Shown here: positions 46,134-57,590 of the stretch, piece by piece
How positions within the stretch are numbered: the first letter of the stretch is position 1
Layout: the number at the start of each line of letters is the position of its first letter
NCBI GenBank assembly: GCA_963921935.1
Contig: OY998175.1
Location: 266,407,709 to 266,471,708 of the forward strand
Reading direction: 5' to 3'
Source of the DNA: Galeruca laticollis
Taxonomy: Eukaryota; Arthropoda; Insecta; Coleoptera; Chrysomelidae
DNA length: 64,000 bases
Translations under genes and position numbers: made by a program
Notes under the pieces: generated by a model
The model's database searches: none
Seen by the model: only the letters and a program-made list of their open reading frames with translations
What the model was told of the DNA's origin: nothing

Positions 46134-46582
46134 AATAGTGCTATTCAATGCGACAATCGATTACAATCATATCCTGTCATATTAAAAACAACATTTTCAA
46201 CAATACATTGTCGATATCAATCGATCACTCTGATTATAATCGGTCTAAAATTATGATGCAATTGAAAACAATCGTAAATCGGAAGCATGTGATTGGTCGA
46301 AAAATTTAAATAAACTACCGTTTGTCTATGTGTTATGTGATGTGAGTGATATTTTGCAATTGTATATTACATTTTTAGTTAACAGAATAGCTTCTATAAA
46401 ATTAAACGTGATTCAACTAAATGAACTTGTGAAAAGTATCAAATACACGTGAAATGAACTAAAATAATGATGAGGTTATGGCACTATTGATTTATTTCAT
46501 TTGTTCAACAAACATCAATCCGTTTTCGATTTCGATTATAAACAAAATCAGAATCAAGATCGAAGTGTTGAATAGCACTATT
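46134..46582. mobile_element. candidate MITE with 15-bp terminal inverted repeats
   Basis: AATAGTGCTATTCAA at 46134-46148 is exactly inverted at 46568-46582. The 449-bp interval has no coding sequence. No clear target duplication was found. It lies just beyond the stop codon of the transporter gene and contains an AATAAA-type signal in the gene's sense (46491-46496). Confidence 0.45.
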
Positions 46583-46690
46583 GTAACTACAACTGTCGCT
46601 TATTATCTTGTCACAATATACCAATGGTAACCTTGATGTAACTGCACATTCATCTTTTACGATGTACGACTCTCATTAAAAATGTAATAA

Positions 46691-49600
46691 TTAAGTGCTG
46701 CTATACGTCATATTTGTAACAGTTCTGTTGCAATATTCCATGACTTGGCTCTCTATGCAGGTGTCAACTTGATCGAAGTCTATAATCAGAAAGATTGCCC
46801 CCATTATCGCCACTATCAATCCAAATAAACCTACTCCGAGAGCTGGTAGTTTTTTTCTACAAAATATGAAACCTTCTTCTAATCGTAAATAACATAATGA
46901 TGGAAGAACGTAAGCCAGAGGAACTGCTGCTAAGACACCCTGTAAAATGAAATAACGTCTTATATACAATTTTCTACTAGTTTATATTCTGCACACAGGA
47001 TAATCATAACAAAATTTAGAGATAGAAATATGCAATACTATTTCTGGTCAATTAAAGAGCTACGTGTGAACAAAATGCTCGCGAATTGTGTATATTCAAA
47101 ATATTAAAAGATCAATTTTAATACCATACATCTCATAATATGCCAATAAATTATGGTCTGAAATCAAAATTTTTGACAGAACTTTGCATTTTTGCTATAA
47201 TGTAGTTTCAAAGATACAATAACAATGTGTGAAGGTTTCAGTGTCAGCAACCCCCGGCAAGGGTTGGAAAATTTTTTTAAATAGTATTTTTTCGCAATTA
47301 CTCGAAAACGGTGAAAGTTAAACGAAACAATTTTTATCACAAATTTTATCTTCAATTCTATTTTATGTTCAATAGTTTACAATCAGTTTCCAGCGAACAA
47401 AAAGTTCTCTTCAATCAGCTCTATTTCACTACCTATTCACTTTTTATCACTTTTTACCTTTTTTAAGCAGTTTTATCACTTCTTATCATTTTTATCATTT
47501 TTTATCACTGAATGTTACTGTCTATCTCTATTTATCATTGCAAATCACTTTTGTTACGGCCTATCACTGTTTATCGCCGTTTATAACTGTTTATCGCTGT
47601 TTATCACTCTTCATCATTGTTTACCATTGTTTATCATTGTTTACCATTGTTTACCATTGTTTACCATTGTTTATCATTGTTCATCATTTTTATCGCTGTT
47701 TATCACTGTTTATCATTGTTTACCATTGTTTATCATTGTTTATCATTGTTTATCACTGTTTATCGTTATTTATCATTGTTTACGATTGTTAATCATTGTT
47801 TACCATTGTTTATCGCTGTTTATCACTGTTCATTATTGTTTACCATTGTTCATCATTGTTTATCATTGTTTATCATTGTTTACGATTATTTATCATTTTT
47901 CATCATTGTTTGTCTTTGTTTATCATTGTTTGTCATTGTTTATCATTGTCTATCATTGTTTATCAGTGTTTATCACAGCTTATCGCTGTTTATCGATGTC
48001 CATTGATGTTTATCAATGTTAATCGATGTTTGTCACTGTTTACCGCAGTTTATCTCATTTTATCACAGTTTATCACAGTTTATCACAGTTTATCACAATT
48101 TATCACAGTTTATCACAGTTTAACACAGTTTATAACAGTTTATCACAGTTTACCACAGTTGGCCACAGATTATCACATTTTGTCACAGTTTATCACAGTT
48201 TATCACAGTTTATCACAGTTTATCACAGTTTATCGCAGTTTTTCACAGTTTATCACAGTTTATCACAGTTTATCACAGTTTATCACAGTTTATCACAGTT
48301 TATCACAGTTTATCACAGTTTATCACAGTTTATCACAGTTTATCACAGTTTATCACAGTTTATCACAGTTTATCACAGTTTATCACAGTTTATCACAGTT
48401 TATCACAGTTTATCACAGTTTATCACAGTTTATCACAGTTTATCACAGTTTATCACAGTTTATCACAGTTTATCACAGTTTATCACAGTTTATCACAGTT
48501 TATCACAGTTTATCACAGTTTATCGCAGTTTATCACAGTTTATCACAGTTTATCACAGTTTATCACAGCTTATCACAGTTTATCACAGTTTATCACAGTT
48601 TATCACAGTTTATCACAGTTTATCACAGTTTATCACAGTTTATCACAGTTTATCACAGTTTATCACTGTTCATCACCTACTTCTAATGAAATGTTCTCGT
48701 TCACTAATCGAATTGAGTTTCATTTTCCTCTTTATTTCAGTGCATCTATGGAGCTCATTTCGCTTCTTCGCCTAATTCTTAATTGTCTAATATATATCTA
48801 TGTCCTACTCTAATGCAAATGCACGCTAATACTTCAAATTCTAAATATTATGTTTCTCTATCAACTTTCAAAAGGACAGTATCGAAATTATTTCATATTC
48901 AATGGGATTGATTATACACGGATCCAGTGTTTTTAATTGTGAATGCTTCTGCTGTTGAGTTGAACTGAGATTTAATATTCTGCATCATAATCATTGTAGG
49001 CTACTAGCAAGCTACTTTCGAATGTCCGTCTTTTTGTACTCGTCCGTAAATATATTTGAACCACATTCCCGCACCTTAACTTGCTTTTGAAATAAGCTTC
49101 TTCATACTATTTACATCTGAATAACTAGTAAACAGAAAAGCCGGTCAATATATATATAGTATATGTACACCTATATCTAAAAAGGTAATAAGTGCTAATT
49201 ATAACTATTTTATTTCTACTGCTACTATCGGTACTAACATAAGTGTTTTTGGTATTCAAATAAGAAAGAGTCGCTTATAAATAATCCATTTCACAAAATT
49301 TCTAACGAATCTATCTTTTCTATCTAGCTAATAGTTATTTACGCAAATTCAGCAAAAGTTCATGTAATTCCGCTTACTTATAAAGCTTGTACTCGTTGCA
49401 GATATCTTTCAAATAGCTTGTGAAGAGCATAGAAAAGGATTAGGAATCAAGTTCTGTTTTATCTTTTTCTTCATATGTTTGATGCTCTACTTTATCGTGT
49501 TTATATAACCTTCCACCTCTTTGGAGTTTCTTTCCACAAAATCACCCATACTTTTGGTACACATGATTTTCAATCGATCCGTCCTGAATTTTAAACATTT

Positions 49601-50273
49601 TCAAAATTATGCAAAAATAGAAAACATATGATCGTGATTATTAATTTAATACTAGTTGCAATGACTGAGTTCATGTTTTTAAAGCACTGGTCTCATATTG
49701 TGCTAGAGATAAATATCGCTCGAGAAAAATTGGACAAAATATCTACTTACGTTCAGTTCCAAAACTACTCCTAGACAATAAGTCGTGATGGAAATTAAAT
49801 ATGTTGTAAACACCACTCCAAAAGTAAGAAAATAATGAAGTTTTTGCGATACGGGTACATTTGGATCTCTGGTAAATAGAGACGTTTCTATAACTTCTCG
49901 ACTAACGAAGCATTCAATTGGATAAGTGAGGAGGATTTGAACACTAAAAAGCAACCTGCTTATGTTCATCAGATCATCGTCCCAGCAATAATTTTCTAGT
50001 AGGTCACCTAAAATTATACCACTTTGAGTAAAAACTAGTCATGAGATTGGGAGAATGTTTACCTATACAACTTACTACTGATATAATGATTTTCGAGATT
50101 GGAATATTTACCTTGAGAATACGCTTTGAAAGTTGTGTATCCAGCAATCCCAAACATGATTGCAACAACTAAACTGGTTAAAAGAGAGACATGTGTAACT
50201 ATTTCCCATTTCTTTTGGCTCGCATCAGCTATAGAACCATATATTAAAAACGTGTTATGATGGCACATAAAGG
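46691..50273 (-). CDS. SLC38A11-like amino acid transporter, 3' exons
   Basis: Three minus-strand exons join cleanly: 50112-50273, 49751-50007 and 46691-46939. Each internal end has a consensus site (donors GTAAAT and GTAAGT, acceptors after TTTTTTCAG, ATTTTAG and TTTTACAG), and the phases match. The product is the last ~222 residues of a polytopic plasma- or lysosomal-membrane transporter of the SLC38/AAAP family. Exon order gives FMCHHNTFLIYGSI, KWEIVTHVSLLTSLVVAIMF, GDLLENYCWDDDLMN, ILLTYPIECFVSREVIE, CLGVVLELN, then GVLAAVPLAYVLPSLCYLRL and a final membrane segment. Two N-glycosylation sequons (NRT, NMT) precede the TAA at 46691. These blocks match SLC38A11 better than other members. The first half of the protein was not found in the 13.7 kb to the right, so the gene is partial here or its upstream introns are long. 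The frame is open and looks functional. Confidence 0.9.
47538..48675. repeat. decamer minisatellite in the last transporter intron
   Basis: Two blocks share a 10-bp period. From 47538 to about 48030 units vary (TTTATCATTG, TTTACCATTG, TTTATCGCTG). From about 48050 to 48670 nearly all are TATCACAGTT, roughly 60 copies. Almost every unit contains TTATCA, the complement of TGATAA. Because 10 is not a multiple of 3 all frames repeat every 30 bp, giving open frames with a ten-residue repeat that are not genes. Confidence 0.95.
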
Positions 50274-51039
50274 CTGAAAAAATAAGAATTATACATTTCT
50301 CTATCGCAATTTACTCCCAATATTCGATATAGTTTTTGAAATATTTATAGAATGGATTTCCTAAATATGATCCAATTACATGATATGGATCACAGTAATT
50401 ATCCAGAAGGCAGCTTTTGTGAGAAAATTACTCACCTTACCTACACCACGTCAGTAAAAAACAGTTAGGTCAGTACTACGTATGTAAGTGGCGACCATTT
50501 TGATATTTCACCTACTTTTGAAGCAATTTTTAGGTAGTTTCATAGAGTTGTTATCCTTTTTTCCTAATATTTTATGTAAGTTAAGTGTAGTCGCTGGGCT
50601 GTCTTTAACCTATTTGGAGCCCTGGACACATTATGATGATGAAGCCCATATGACCTTGATGAATATGGATTTTAGTTTCTCGGTCATAAATACCGGTTAT
50701 CGAATATTGTCCATCAAGAATTATGGGGCCCCTAACGATCGCGGGCCCTGGGCACGTTACCACAATGTCCAGAGAAAAAGAACGCTCGGGTTAATTGTTA
50801 TTTGTAATATCTAACCAAAGTATTTTTTCATTTAACTAAAACGTTGGTTGTGTGCCAGTGAAAGAATATCAATCTATAGGGAGGACTAATCATGAAATAC
50901 GTTTAAAAACTGCTTTTTTGTTTAAGGATTTACATCAAATCCTAGAAAGGGGAGGGATTCAAAGAGAGCATCCAAGTCCTTCTGTGCGCGGCTTCCCAGA
51001 AACTAGGATCACACGTTTAAAATAAACGTTTTCAAAGAA
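50274..51039. other. intron or upstream sequence of the transporter gene, nothing coding seen
   Basis: No further exon was recognised upstream of the acceptor at 50274. A GC-richer patch at 50590-50770 contains two related blocks, GAGCCCTGGACAC and GGGCCCTGGGCAC, of unknown origin. Confidence 0.4.
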
Positions 51040-51905
51040 TAAAACTAACTTTTCCGCATCTGTGAGATTCCCTGATCCATATTCTATCATACAATTGTCA
51101 TTTGTATTCACTTCGGGGGATGTATCGTGATAACAAACCGAAATTTCTCCAAAAGTAACCAAAAATGCAGTATATCTGGATTTATATGATCCGCTGTACT
51201 CGCTATAGTCAGCTGAAAATCAATAGGGTACATCTGTGAGATACCTTGAATGAGACACCTTGAAAAATATCCAATTATAAAATTGGCCACTTGTATACAC
51301 TCCGGAGGTAGTATCATAATAAACCTGAAATTTCTCCAAAAAGAACAAAAATGTGGCACTTCAGGTACCATAGCAACCGTTGTACTAGATCTGGTGAGCT
51401 GAAACTTAATAAGGTTCATCTATAAGATGCTCTGAACAATATTCAATCATAAAATGTGTCACTTGTATACACGCTGGAGGCTGTATCGTGCTAATAATCT
51501 GAAAATTCTTCAAAAATTACAAAAAATTGGTACCTCAAGTACCATAGCAGTCGTTGTACTGGCGTTAGTGAGATGAATCTCAATAGGGTTCATCTTTGAG
51601 ACGCTCTGAATAATATCCGATCCTAGAATTGGTCACTTGTATATACTTCGAAGGCTGTATCATACTAACAAACTGAAACTTCTCCAAAAATGACAACAAT
51701 ATCGCACTTAAAGTACCGTAGCACATGTTGTATTAGCTCTGTTGAAATGTGAGATGTTTTGAATAATATTCAATCAAAATATTGGTGATTTTTTGCACTG
51801 CAAAGGCTATATCGTGCTAACAAACTGCAATTTCTCAAAAAATGAAAAAAATGTCGTACTTCAGGTTGCACTCCGAAGGCTGTATCGTGCTAACAAGACA
51901 TGTAA
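51040..51905. repeat. ~171-bp tandem repeat, about five diverged units
   Basis: CACTTGTATACAC followed by a GGAGG..GTATCGTG block recurs near 51096, 51290, 51462, 51633 and 51788. Other shared parts are CTGAAA.TTCTCCAAAAA and CTCTGAATAATAT. The spacing is about 155-195 bp. Open frames on the minus strand over it are repeat artefacts. A short ACGACG-type microsatellite follows at 51914-51950. Confidence 0.75.
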
Positions 51906-52373
51906 CGAAAAGTGGCAGACGACAACGACGACGACCACGACGACATACACACAGGATTTTTTTTCTAAAAACCATTTTTTCGTGTTGTTCTTGATGAAAC
52001 ACGTAGAAATAACTCAAATTTTTTTTCAAAATTTCATCTTTTTTGTGGGTAAACCAATACTTTTCTCGCATATTAGATAGGTTGGGCGAAAAGTAAAAAT
52101 AGGAACAAGGCTTTAACGAAGATAACAAATATTATGTTAGTGAAAAAAGCAATGGTTCCTGTTGAATTAATCTTTAATCTTACCGAATATGTACTTCAGA
52201 TAGACAAATCCGGCTTAAGTATAACTCGACGTTGTATGTAAGATCAGATTAGATTTGAATCTAAGGGGTTGGGTATGCATTGCGACCTAAAAGATATATT
52301 GTGTCCCCCTTGCTCGAACTGAGCAGGTACATAAGAGCCCTTCATACAGTCCCAGAGTGTTATAAGGGTCAAT

Positions 52374-53602
52374 TCTATAAGAACTGGTTAAAAATTAAAG
52401 GCACGTTAAAAAATGTGTTTTTAACTTTCTGTTAATTGAATATAACCCAATTCCAATTCTGTATCGTCAATATTTAAAGGATCCTTTAAAATGATCCATT
52501 TTAACGGTGGTGTTAGATGTTGTTAAATGAAGCAGTGTTGACAGATCGAACTTGACTCATTTGAACAATAGACCGAAAAAGTGTGACGTCAGAACATGGC
52601 CGATGACAGTTACTGAGGGAAAACAAATCAATTATTTAACCTATGTCTTGTCCTTACCGTTGTAATATTTTGAAAGTTTATTCGTTTTTTCACTTGTAAA
52701 GTGACACTGCAGACACCATAAAGTAATTATGCCTTATTGCTTCGTTCCTAAACTTCCATCATACTCTATCTCTACGACATATCCACTGTTTAAACTCTCT
52801 CCACATTTCTTTACCACTTTAATTTCATTACAAAAATTCTCCGCAATGCTCGACAAATTAACAATAACCATGTTTAAGCATATTACAAACGTAAAATGAA
52901 CGTAAAAAAATATTTCCCTCAGTACAGCGGCTATGTTTATGACGTCATTGCTTTTTTGGTCTATTTAGTATCAATGATCTCCATTTACAACCTCTAATCT
53001 ACTGAAGTAACGGCAACGGATATTTTTGTAAGTTTAAGGGTATAGCAAGATTTGTGGTAAGTAATTGTGTATTTGCTAAATAACTAAATCGAGGTTACCT
53101 TATACGCTTCGTATAATTTTTAGATTTAAAATATTTACAATAAGTATTATAACAATATCAATGCCAAGAAATGCCAGAATGACCAAAAACAGTTATTAAT
53201 ACCGTACTTAGAAATTAATAAAGAAATGCTGAAATTTAAACATTCAATTTCAGAGCTACCTACTATTAAAAAGAAATGGGGAGAACTGGCATTGATGTTA
53301 AATATCAATTCGAATTTCTCCATTCATTAGTAAGACATCAAATATCAAAGCAATTTCTATTATTCACTTGAATTTAAATCGATTTGATTGTATTTGTTGA
53401 AGTTTCCGCTATCAACAATGTTTTAATTCCTTAGTCTACAGTAGGGTTTAAATTTTAACAGATATCGGATACAATTAAGCGTCTTTCGTTAATATTTTTT
53501 AAAGCTTATGATTCATACAGAATAGTAAAATGAAGTTAGCGGATCGTCTAATTTTTAACCATGCTCTAAAATTTAACAGTTGCTTACAGAATTGGCCCTT
53601 TA
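52374..53602 (+). mobile_element. Harbinger/ISL2EU-type element, internally truncated copy
   Basis: It begins AAGGGTCAATTCTATAAG and ends with the imperfect inverse CTTACAGAATTGGCCCTT near 53600. It shares its first ~700 bp (outside the nested MITE) with the next copy, including the start of the Myb/SANT-like gene (near 53160-53320), which here breaks off after about 50 codons. The right end abuts the start of the second copy. Confidence 0.65.
52567..52964. mobile_element. MITE nested in the first Harbinger copy
   Basis: AATAGACCGAAAAA at 52567 and TTTTTTGGTCTATT ending at 52964 are imperfect inverted repeats. GTGACGTCA and GACGTCA occur next to both. The neighbouring Harbinger copy lacks it: its matching sequence (about 53805-53820) runs straight through as TTGAACTATTTAG. 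Confidence 0.7.
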
Positions 53603-54004
53603 AGGGTCAATTATATAAGAAATGGTTGAAAATTGAAGGCACGTTAAAAATTGTGTTTTTAACTTTCTGTTAATTGAATGTGACCCAATTTCAATTCTAT
53701 AACGTCAATATTTAGAGGATCCTTTAAAATGATCCATTTTAACGGTGGTGTTAAATGTGGTTGAATGAAACAGTGTTGACAGATCGAACTTGACTCATTT
53801 GAACTATTTAGCTCGGAAAGTAGATCAATTTCCTCATTTATAACCTCTAATCTAATCAGAATTTTTTTAAGTTTCAGGGCATATCAAGCTTTGTGGTAAG
53901 TAATTGTGTACTTGCTAAATAACTAAATCAAGGTTACCTTATTCGTTTCTTATAATTTTAAGTTTTCAAATAGTTACAATAAGTATTATAACAATGTCAA
54001 TGCC

Positions 54005-54960
54005 ATGAAGTGCCAGAATGACCAAAAACAGAAACAGTTATTAATATCGTACTTAGAAATTAATAAAGAAATGCCAAGACTTGAACATCCAATTTTAGAG
54101 CTACCTACTATTGAAAAGAAATGGGCAGAACTGGCAATGATGTTAAATAAGGAGCCAGGAGCAAACAAAACTGTTAAGCAGTGGAAAGAGGCAAGTCCTT
54201 GCAATCTGAGAAAAATAGCTAGAGCCTTGAGTGATATATACTATCAGCAGTTATTTTTTAGGCACTTAATGAATTGAAATCAAACGTCAGAAGAAAATCC
54301 AGAGCACTTGTGTATGAAAACACTGGAACGGGAGGGGGGCCAAGAAAGTTAAGAATTGGATGAGTTAAAAGAGAGACTTCTGGCACTACTGTCCAAAATT
54401 GTAATTCTTGGAGCACCTAATGTTGTGGAAGCTGGACTTCAACATGAAATAGATGATGCTGTACCAAGTGTTGCACTAGATAACAATTATTATGCTTTAG
54501 ATGCTAGAAGGGATGCATATTTCGAATAAATGCTAATTGAGGTAGGTAATTTTGTGGTTTTAGTTTTATCTCTAAATATTGAGGTGAAATAAGAAAAATT
54601 ATCTTACAGTTTGTTCCCAGTACATCACAACAAAGCAATGAGGAACCTTTCCACACCAATGAAAGTGCAACATTTACAGTACAGGTGCCAATAAAAAGAT
54701 ATATAATAAGTAGTTTAATACATGTCAAATCATTTTCAGGAGACAGACAAAACATCTGATGTTGAAGAAAGAAAAGATTTGGACACTTCTTTTCTTAAGA
54801 GCACCTAAAAAAAACAAGGAAAGGTGAACCCTTGAAAGATTTAACAAATCTTAATGTGGAGTGCTCGAAAGACAGTCTAATAATAATATGGCTGCTGCTA
54901 TATCGCAGTTAGCCAAACAATTTTCCAAAATAAACTGCTACAGGAGTCCTGTTAGTAATT
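54005..54960 (+). pseudogene. Myb/SANT-like accessory protein of the Harbinger element
   Basis: Exon 1 (to 54190) encodes QLLISYLEINKEMPRLEHPI, then KKWAELAMMLNKEPGANKTV and KQWKE, a Myb/SANT-like DNA-binding domain like that beside Harbinger transposases. A likely intron uses GCAAGT as donor (54191) and TTTTTTAG as acceptor (ending 54261), giving KQWKE|ALNELKSNVRRK in phase. Exon 2 continues with the typical TGTGGGP block and, after a one-base shift near 54348, ELDELKERLLALLSKI. Further exon-like pieces (about 54611-54690 and 54742-54960) give EEPFHTNESATFTV and EPLKDLTNLNVEC. The protein would bind transposon ends and bring the nuclease to DNA. At least one frameshift disables this copy. 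Confidence 0.6.
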
Positions 54961-54977
54961 TGCGATTTCAATGTTCA

Positions 54978-55640
54978 TGTGTTTTATTTCAAAACTAGTC
55001 TTAACCAATCTTGATTGTAATTTATAGGAAACTTTGGTTGTAAACTAGTCTCAACTAATAATTCTGTTTTTTATTTATAAGAAGTTTTTTTGTATAACTG
55101 GTTCACTTCAAATGAGTTACTAGTTATATGTTTTATTTCTAAACTAGTCTTAACCAATCGTCAATTTTATTTATCTGAAACTTTGGCTGTAAACTAGTTT
55201 CAGCTAATAATTCTGTTTTTTATTGAAGTTTTTTTTATAATTGGTTTACTTCATAGTTATATGTTTACTAGTTTGTTTTATTACAAAACTAGTCATAACC
55301 AACCGTGATTTTCATTTATCGGTAACTTTGGTTTTAAACTAGTTTCACCAAATAATTCTGTTTTTTTTATAATTGGTTTACTTCATTTGAGTTACTAGTT
55401 ATATGTTTTATTTCAAAAATAGTCAACCAATCGCGATTTTTATCTATAGGAAACTTTGGTTGTAAACTAGTATCAACTAATAATTCTATTTTTTATTTAT
55501 AAGATTTTTTTCATAATTAGTTTACTCCATATTAGTTACCTGTTATATGTTTTATTTCAAAACTAGTCTTAAGCAATTGTAATTCTAATTTGGTTTCAAC
55601 TAATAATTGTGATTTCCATTTTTTTATACTTTTTTTTTAA
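54978..55640. repeat. 130-150-bp tandem repeat between the Harbinger genes, about five units
   Basis: TGTTTTATTTCAAAACTAGTC or a variant starts units at about 54978, 55129, 55274, 55403 and 55548. Each continues with AACCAATCG, GGAAACTTTGGTTGTAAACT and AACTAATAATTCTG. Confidence 0.85.
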
Positions 55641-55693
55641 AATAAAATACCAATATTTTTAGAGTGGCCTTTTTATTTAATCAGTGTAGCTAA

Positions 55694-56120
55694 TTATCCA
55701 AAAAATTGTTGAGTGATATTGTTACGAATTTGCATACCAGCCTGTAACCATTGGTTTCCGTTAACCGTTAATTTGGTCTATTTTGTGTTACATTATCATT
55801 GGGATTTATTATTACATCATCATCAGGTAATCCTATACGATGTTGAACTGCCAAGTTGTGCAAGACGCCACAACTATAAATTATATTTGCAGCACGAACT
55901 GAGTCAAAATGGAGTGCCCTGTGACCTAATAGACATCTAAATCTTGCTTTTAGAATACCATTGGCGTGCTCAATGAAAATTCGAGCTAAGGAAAGATTTG
56001 TATTGAATCTTGACTTAGGTGAATTACCTGCAGTATCTTCATATGGTACTAATAACCATGGTTCTAGAGGATATCCACTATCTCCAATCAAATAGTAATA
56101 AAATATAATTTGATGGTTAA
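55694..56120 (-). pseudogene. HARBI1-like transposase, C-terminal third
   Basis: On the minus strand the frame reads YYLIGDSGYPLEPWLLVPYE, with one catalytic Asp in GDSGYPL, then SRFNTNLSLARIFIEHANGI and LKARFRCLLGHRALHFDS. The Glu of FIEHA corresponds to the last acidic residue of the DDE nuclease. SCGVLHNLAVQHRIGLPDDD follows. The main frame ends at 55768; after a one-base shift the tail NQWLQAGMQIRNNITQQFF continues to 55694. The N-terminal two thirds, with the first Asp, are missing at the junction near 56120. It belongs with the Myb/SANT-like gene upstream. Confidence 0.85.
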
Positions 56121-57000
56121 TGGAATACACCGGGGAAAATATATTACATTAAAGAAAAATCTACAGTAGAAGATCAATCCTCCTACGAAAATGTGTGGGA
56201 GTGCATCAAGCAATTCAAAGAAAGCTGTGAGGCAAAGAAACAGCCAACAGTAACATTAGTAAAATCAAGTGGTCAATTCATTGGACTACAATGGGAAGAA
56301 GTCGCATAAATGGATAAATTCATATTTCTTAACTCTAACACAAAAATAGAACTAATTGAGGAAAAGGAAAAGGGCAGGAACATCGCACAAATATTGGAAG
56401 AAAGTGTAGAATGGGAACCCATATGGGATAGAGCCATACTATTAACGGAGCAAGGAAAAAACAATTTTTGTAACAAAATCATACAACAAATAGATGCAAA
56501 GGATGAGGATACCACGGCTTTATATTATTTAGACAAAGAGAACATACTATACCGGAGTGACAACAAGGGTTCTAACAAACTTATACTCTGTAAATCACTA
56601 CAGGTAAGGGCGCTAGAGGATTTCCATGACACATGAAACTATGACAGTGATAGGAAAAAGATTTCACTGGCCAACACTAAAGGCGGATGTTATAAAGTAT
56701 TGCCAAGAATGCGATTCATGCAACAGACGTAAAACGTTTCTGCATTTCAAGAAAGCACCACTACAGAAATTCACCAGCAAATCATGGAAAATGACGTCAA
56801 TGGACATAGTTGTTCCATTAGTAAGGTCAGATAAGAGAAACAAATATTAGCTGACATTCCAAGACCATCTGACAAAATATTGTGACGCTATACCTGTACC
56901 CAATCAAACGGCGCAAACCATAGCCCGAGCTTTTGTAGAGGAAATAGTTTGCAGGCACGGTATCCCACAAAAATTACCTGCAACAGTCCCTTGTGTATAA
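56121..57000 (+). pseudogene. Ty3/Gypsy pol fragment: integrase N-terminus and core start
   Basis: After a linker region (about 56150-56310, including WECIKQFKESCEAKKQPTVT) the frame reads YYLDKENILYRSDNKGSNKL, a frameshift near 56630, then the HHCC zinc-binding domain with THETMTVIGKRFHWPTLKAD and YCQECDSCNRRK (56627-56733). The integrase core begins with SKSWKMTSMDIVVPL (first catalytic Asp in MDIV) and, after a TAG, LTFQDHLTKYCDAIPVPNQT and FVEEIVCRHGIPQKL, which normally precedes the second Asp; it breaks off at about 56990. RT, RNase H and LTRs are absent. Confidence 0.8.
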
Positions 57001-57366
57001 AATTGCAATATTGATTTTCTTCAGTAAACAGTACCAGCCGCTTTCAACAAGAAACGCTTCTAATGAAGCATTTTACGTCCGTTAGATTCAACAGATTTTT
57101 TAGCGAGTATAAGCATGTATATAACAATAGACACATTCGGAAGTACCTATAGTTGAATATTAGAATAGCTTGGTAATAACAAAGAACCCATTCGTTAGAG
57201 TCCATTTCATAACATTTCAAGTGGAAACTGAATTTATAGCGTAAAGTCAGTTTTGCTGCTGGATTTCAATTACCTGCTGGATAAATTGCGTTGGCCGCCA
57301 GAAAATTAGGTACATGCGACCGAATACTCAGTCTAGCTCCAATATTAGATATGCATGTCGGTCATA

Positions 57367-57590
57367 CTCATGATATTCAATTCATTGGCGTGGCACATGC
57401 CAACCCCATCGAGCTTTTATTATTGCCTCTTCATTCAAGCCACGAAATGCAATCACTTTATGGCACACTAAAATACTCATGATATTCAATTCATTGGTGG
57501 GGCACATTGCACCCCATCGAGCTTTTATTATTGCCTCTCCATTCAAGCCACAAAATGCACACCACTAAAAAAGATTCTTCTAAAAAATTC
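57367..57590. repeat. two direct copies of a ~110-bp unit
   Basis: CTCATGATATTCAATTCATT followed by GG.GGCACAT..CA.CCCCATCGAGC and TTCAAGCCACRAAATGCA occurs at about 57367 and 57477. The copies are nearly identical. The upstream stretch 57001-57366 shows nothing recognisable. Confidence 0.8.

Larger units (their letters stand above)
53602..56120 (+). mobile_element. Harbinger/ISL2EU-type element, larger copy, truncated at right
   Basis: It starts AAGGGTCAATTATATAAG. It contains a plus-strand Myb/SANT-like gene and a convergent minus-strand HARBI1-like transposase end, the two-gene plan of Harbinger elements, with a tandem repeat between them. It stops near 56120 at a junction with a Gypsy integrase fragment, removing the transposase N-terminal two thirds and the right terminus. 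Confidence 0.75.

Noticed and set aside
48050..48670. CRISPR-like array
   Set aside because: Repeats are 10 bp and contiguous with no spacers, in an animal genome.
47617..48775. Open frames of 129-296 codons with a repeating LSQFITVYHS pattern
   Set aside because: They arise because the 10-bp tandem repeat lacks stops in several frames at once. There is no initiation context, domain or codon bias, and the array lies in an intron of the opposite strand.
51108..51419. 103-codon minus-strand ORF
   Set aside because: It spans two units of the 171-bp tandem repeat and repeats its own sequence accordingly.
52077..52100. Mariner terminus (TAGGTTGGGCGAAAAGTA)
   Set aside because: It resembles one mariner end, but no opposite end or transposase was found nearby.
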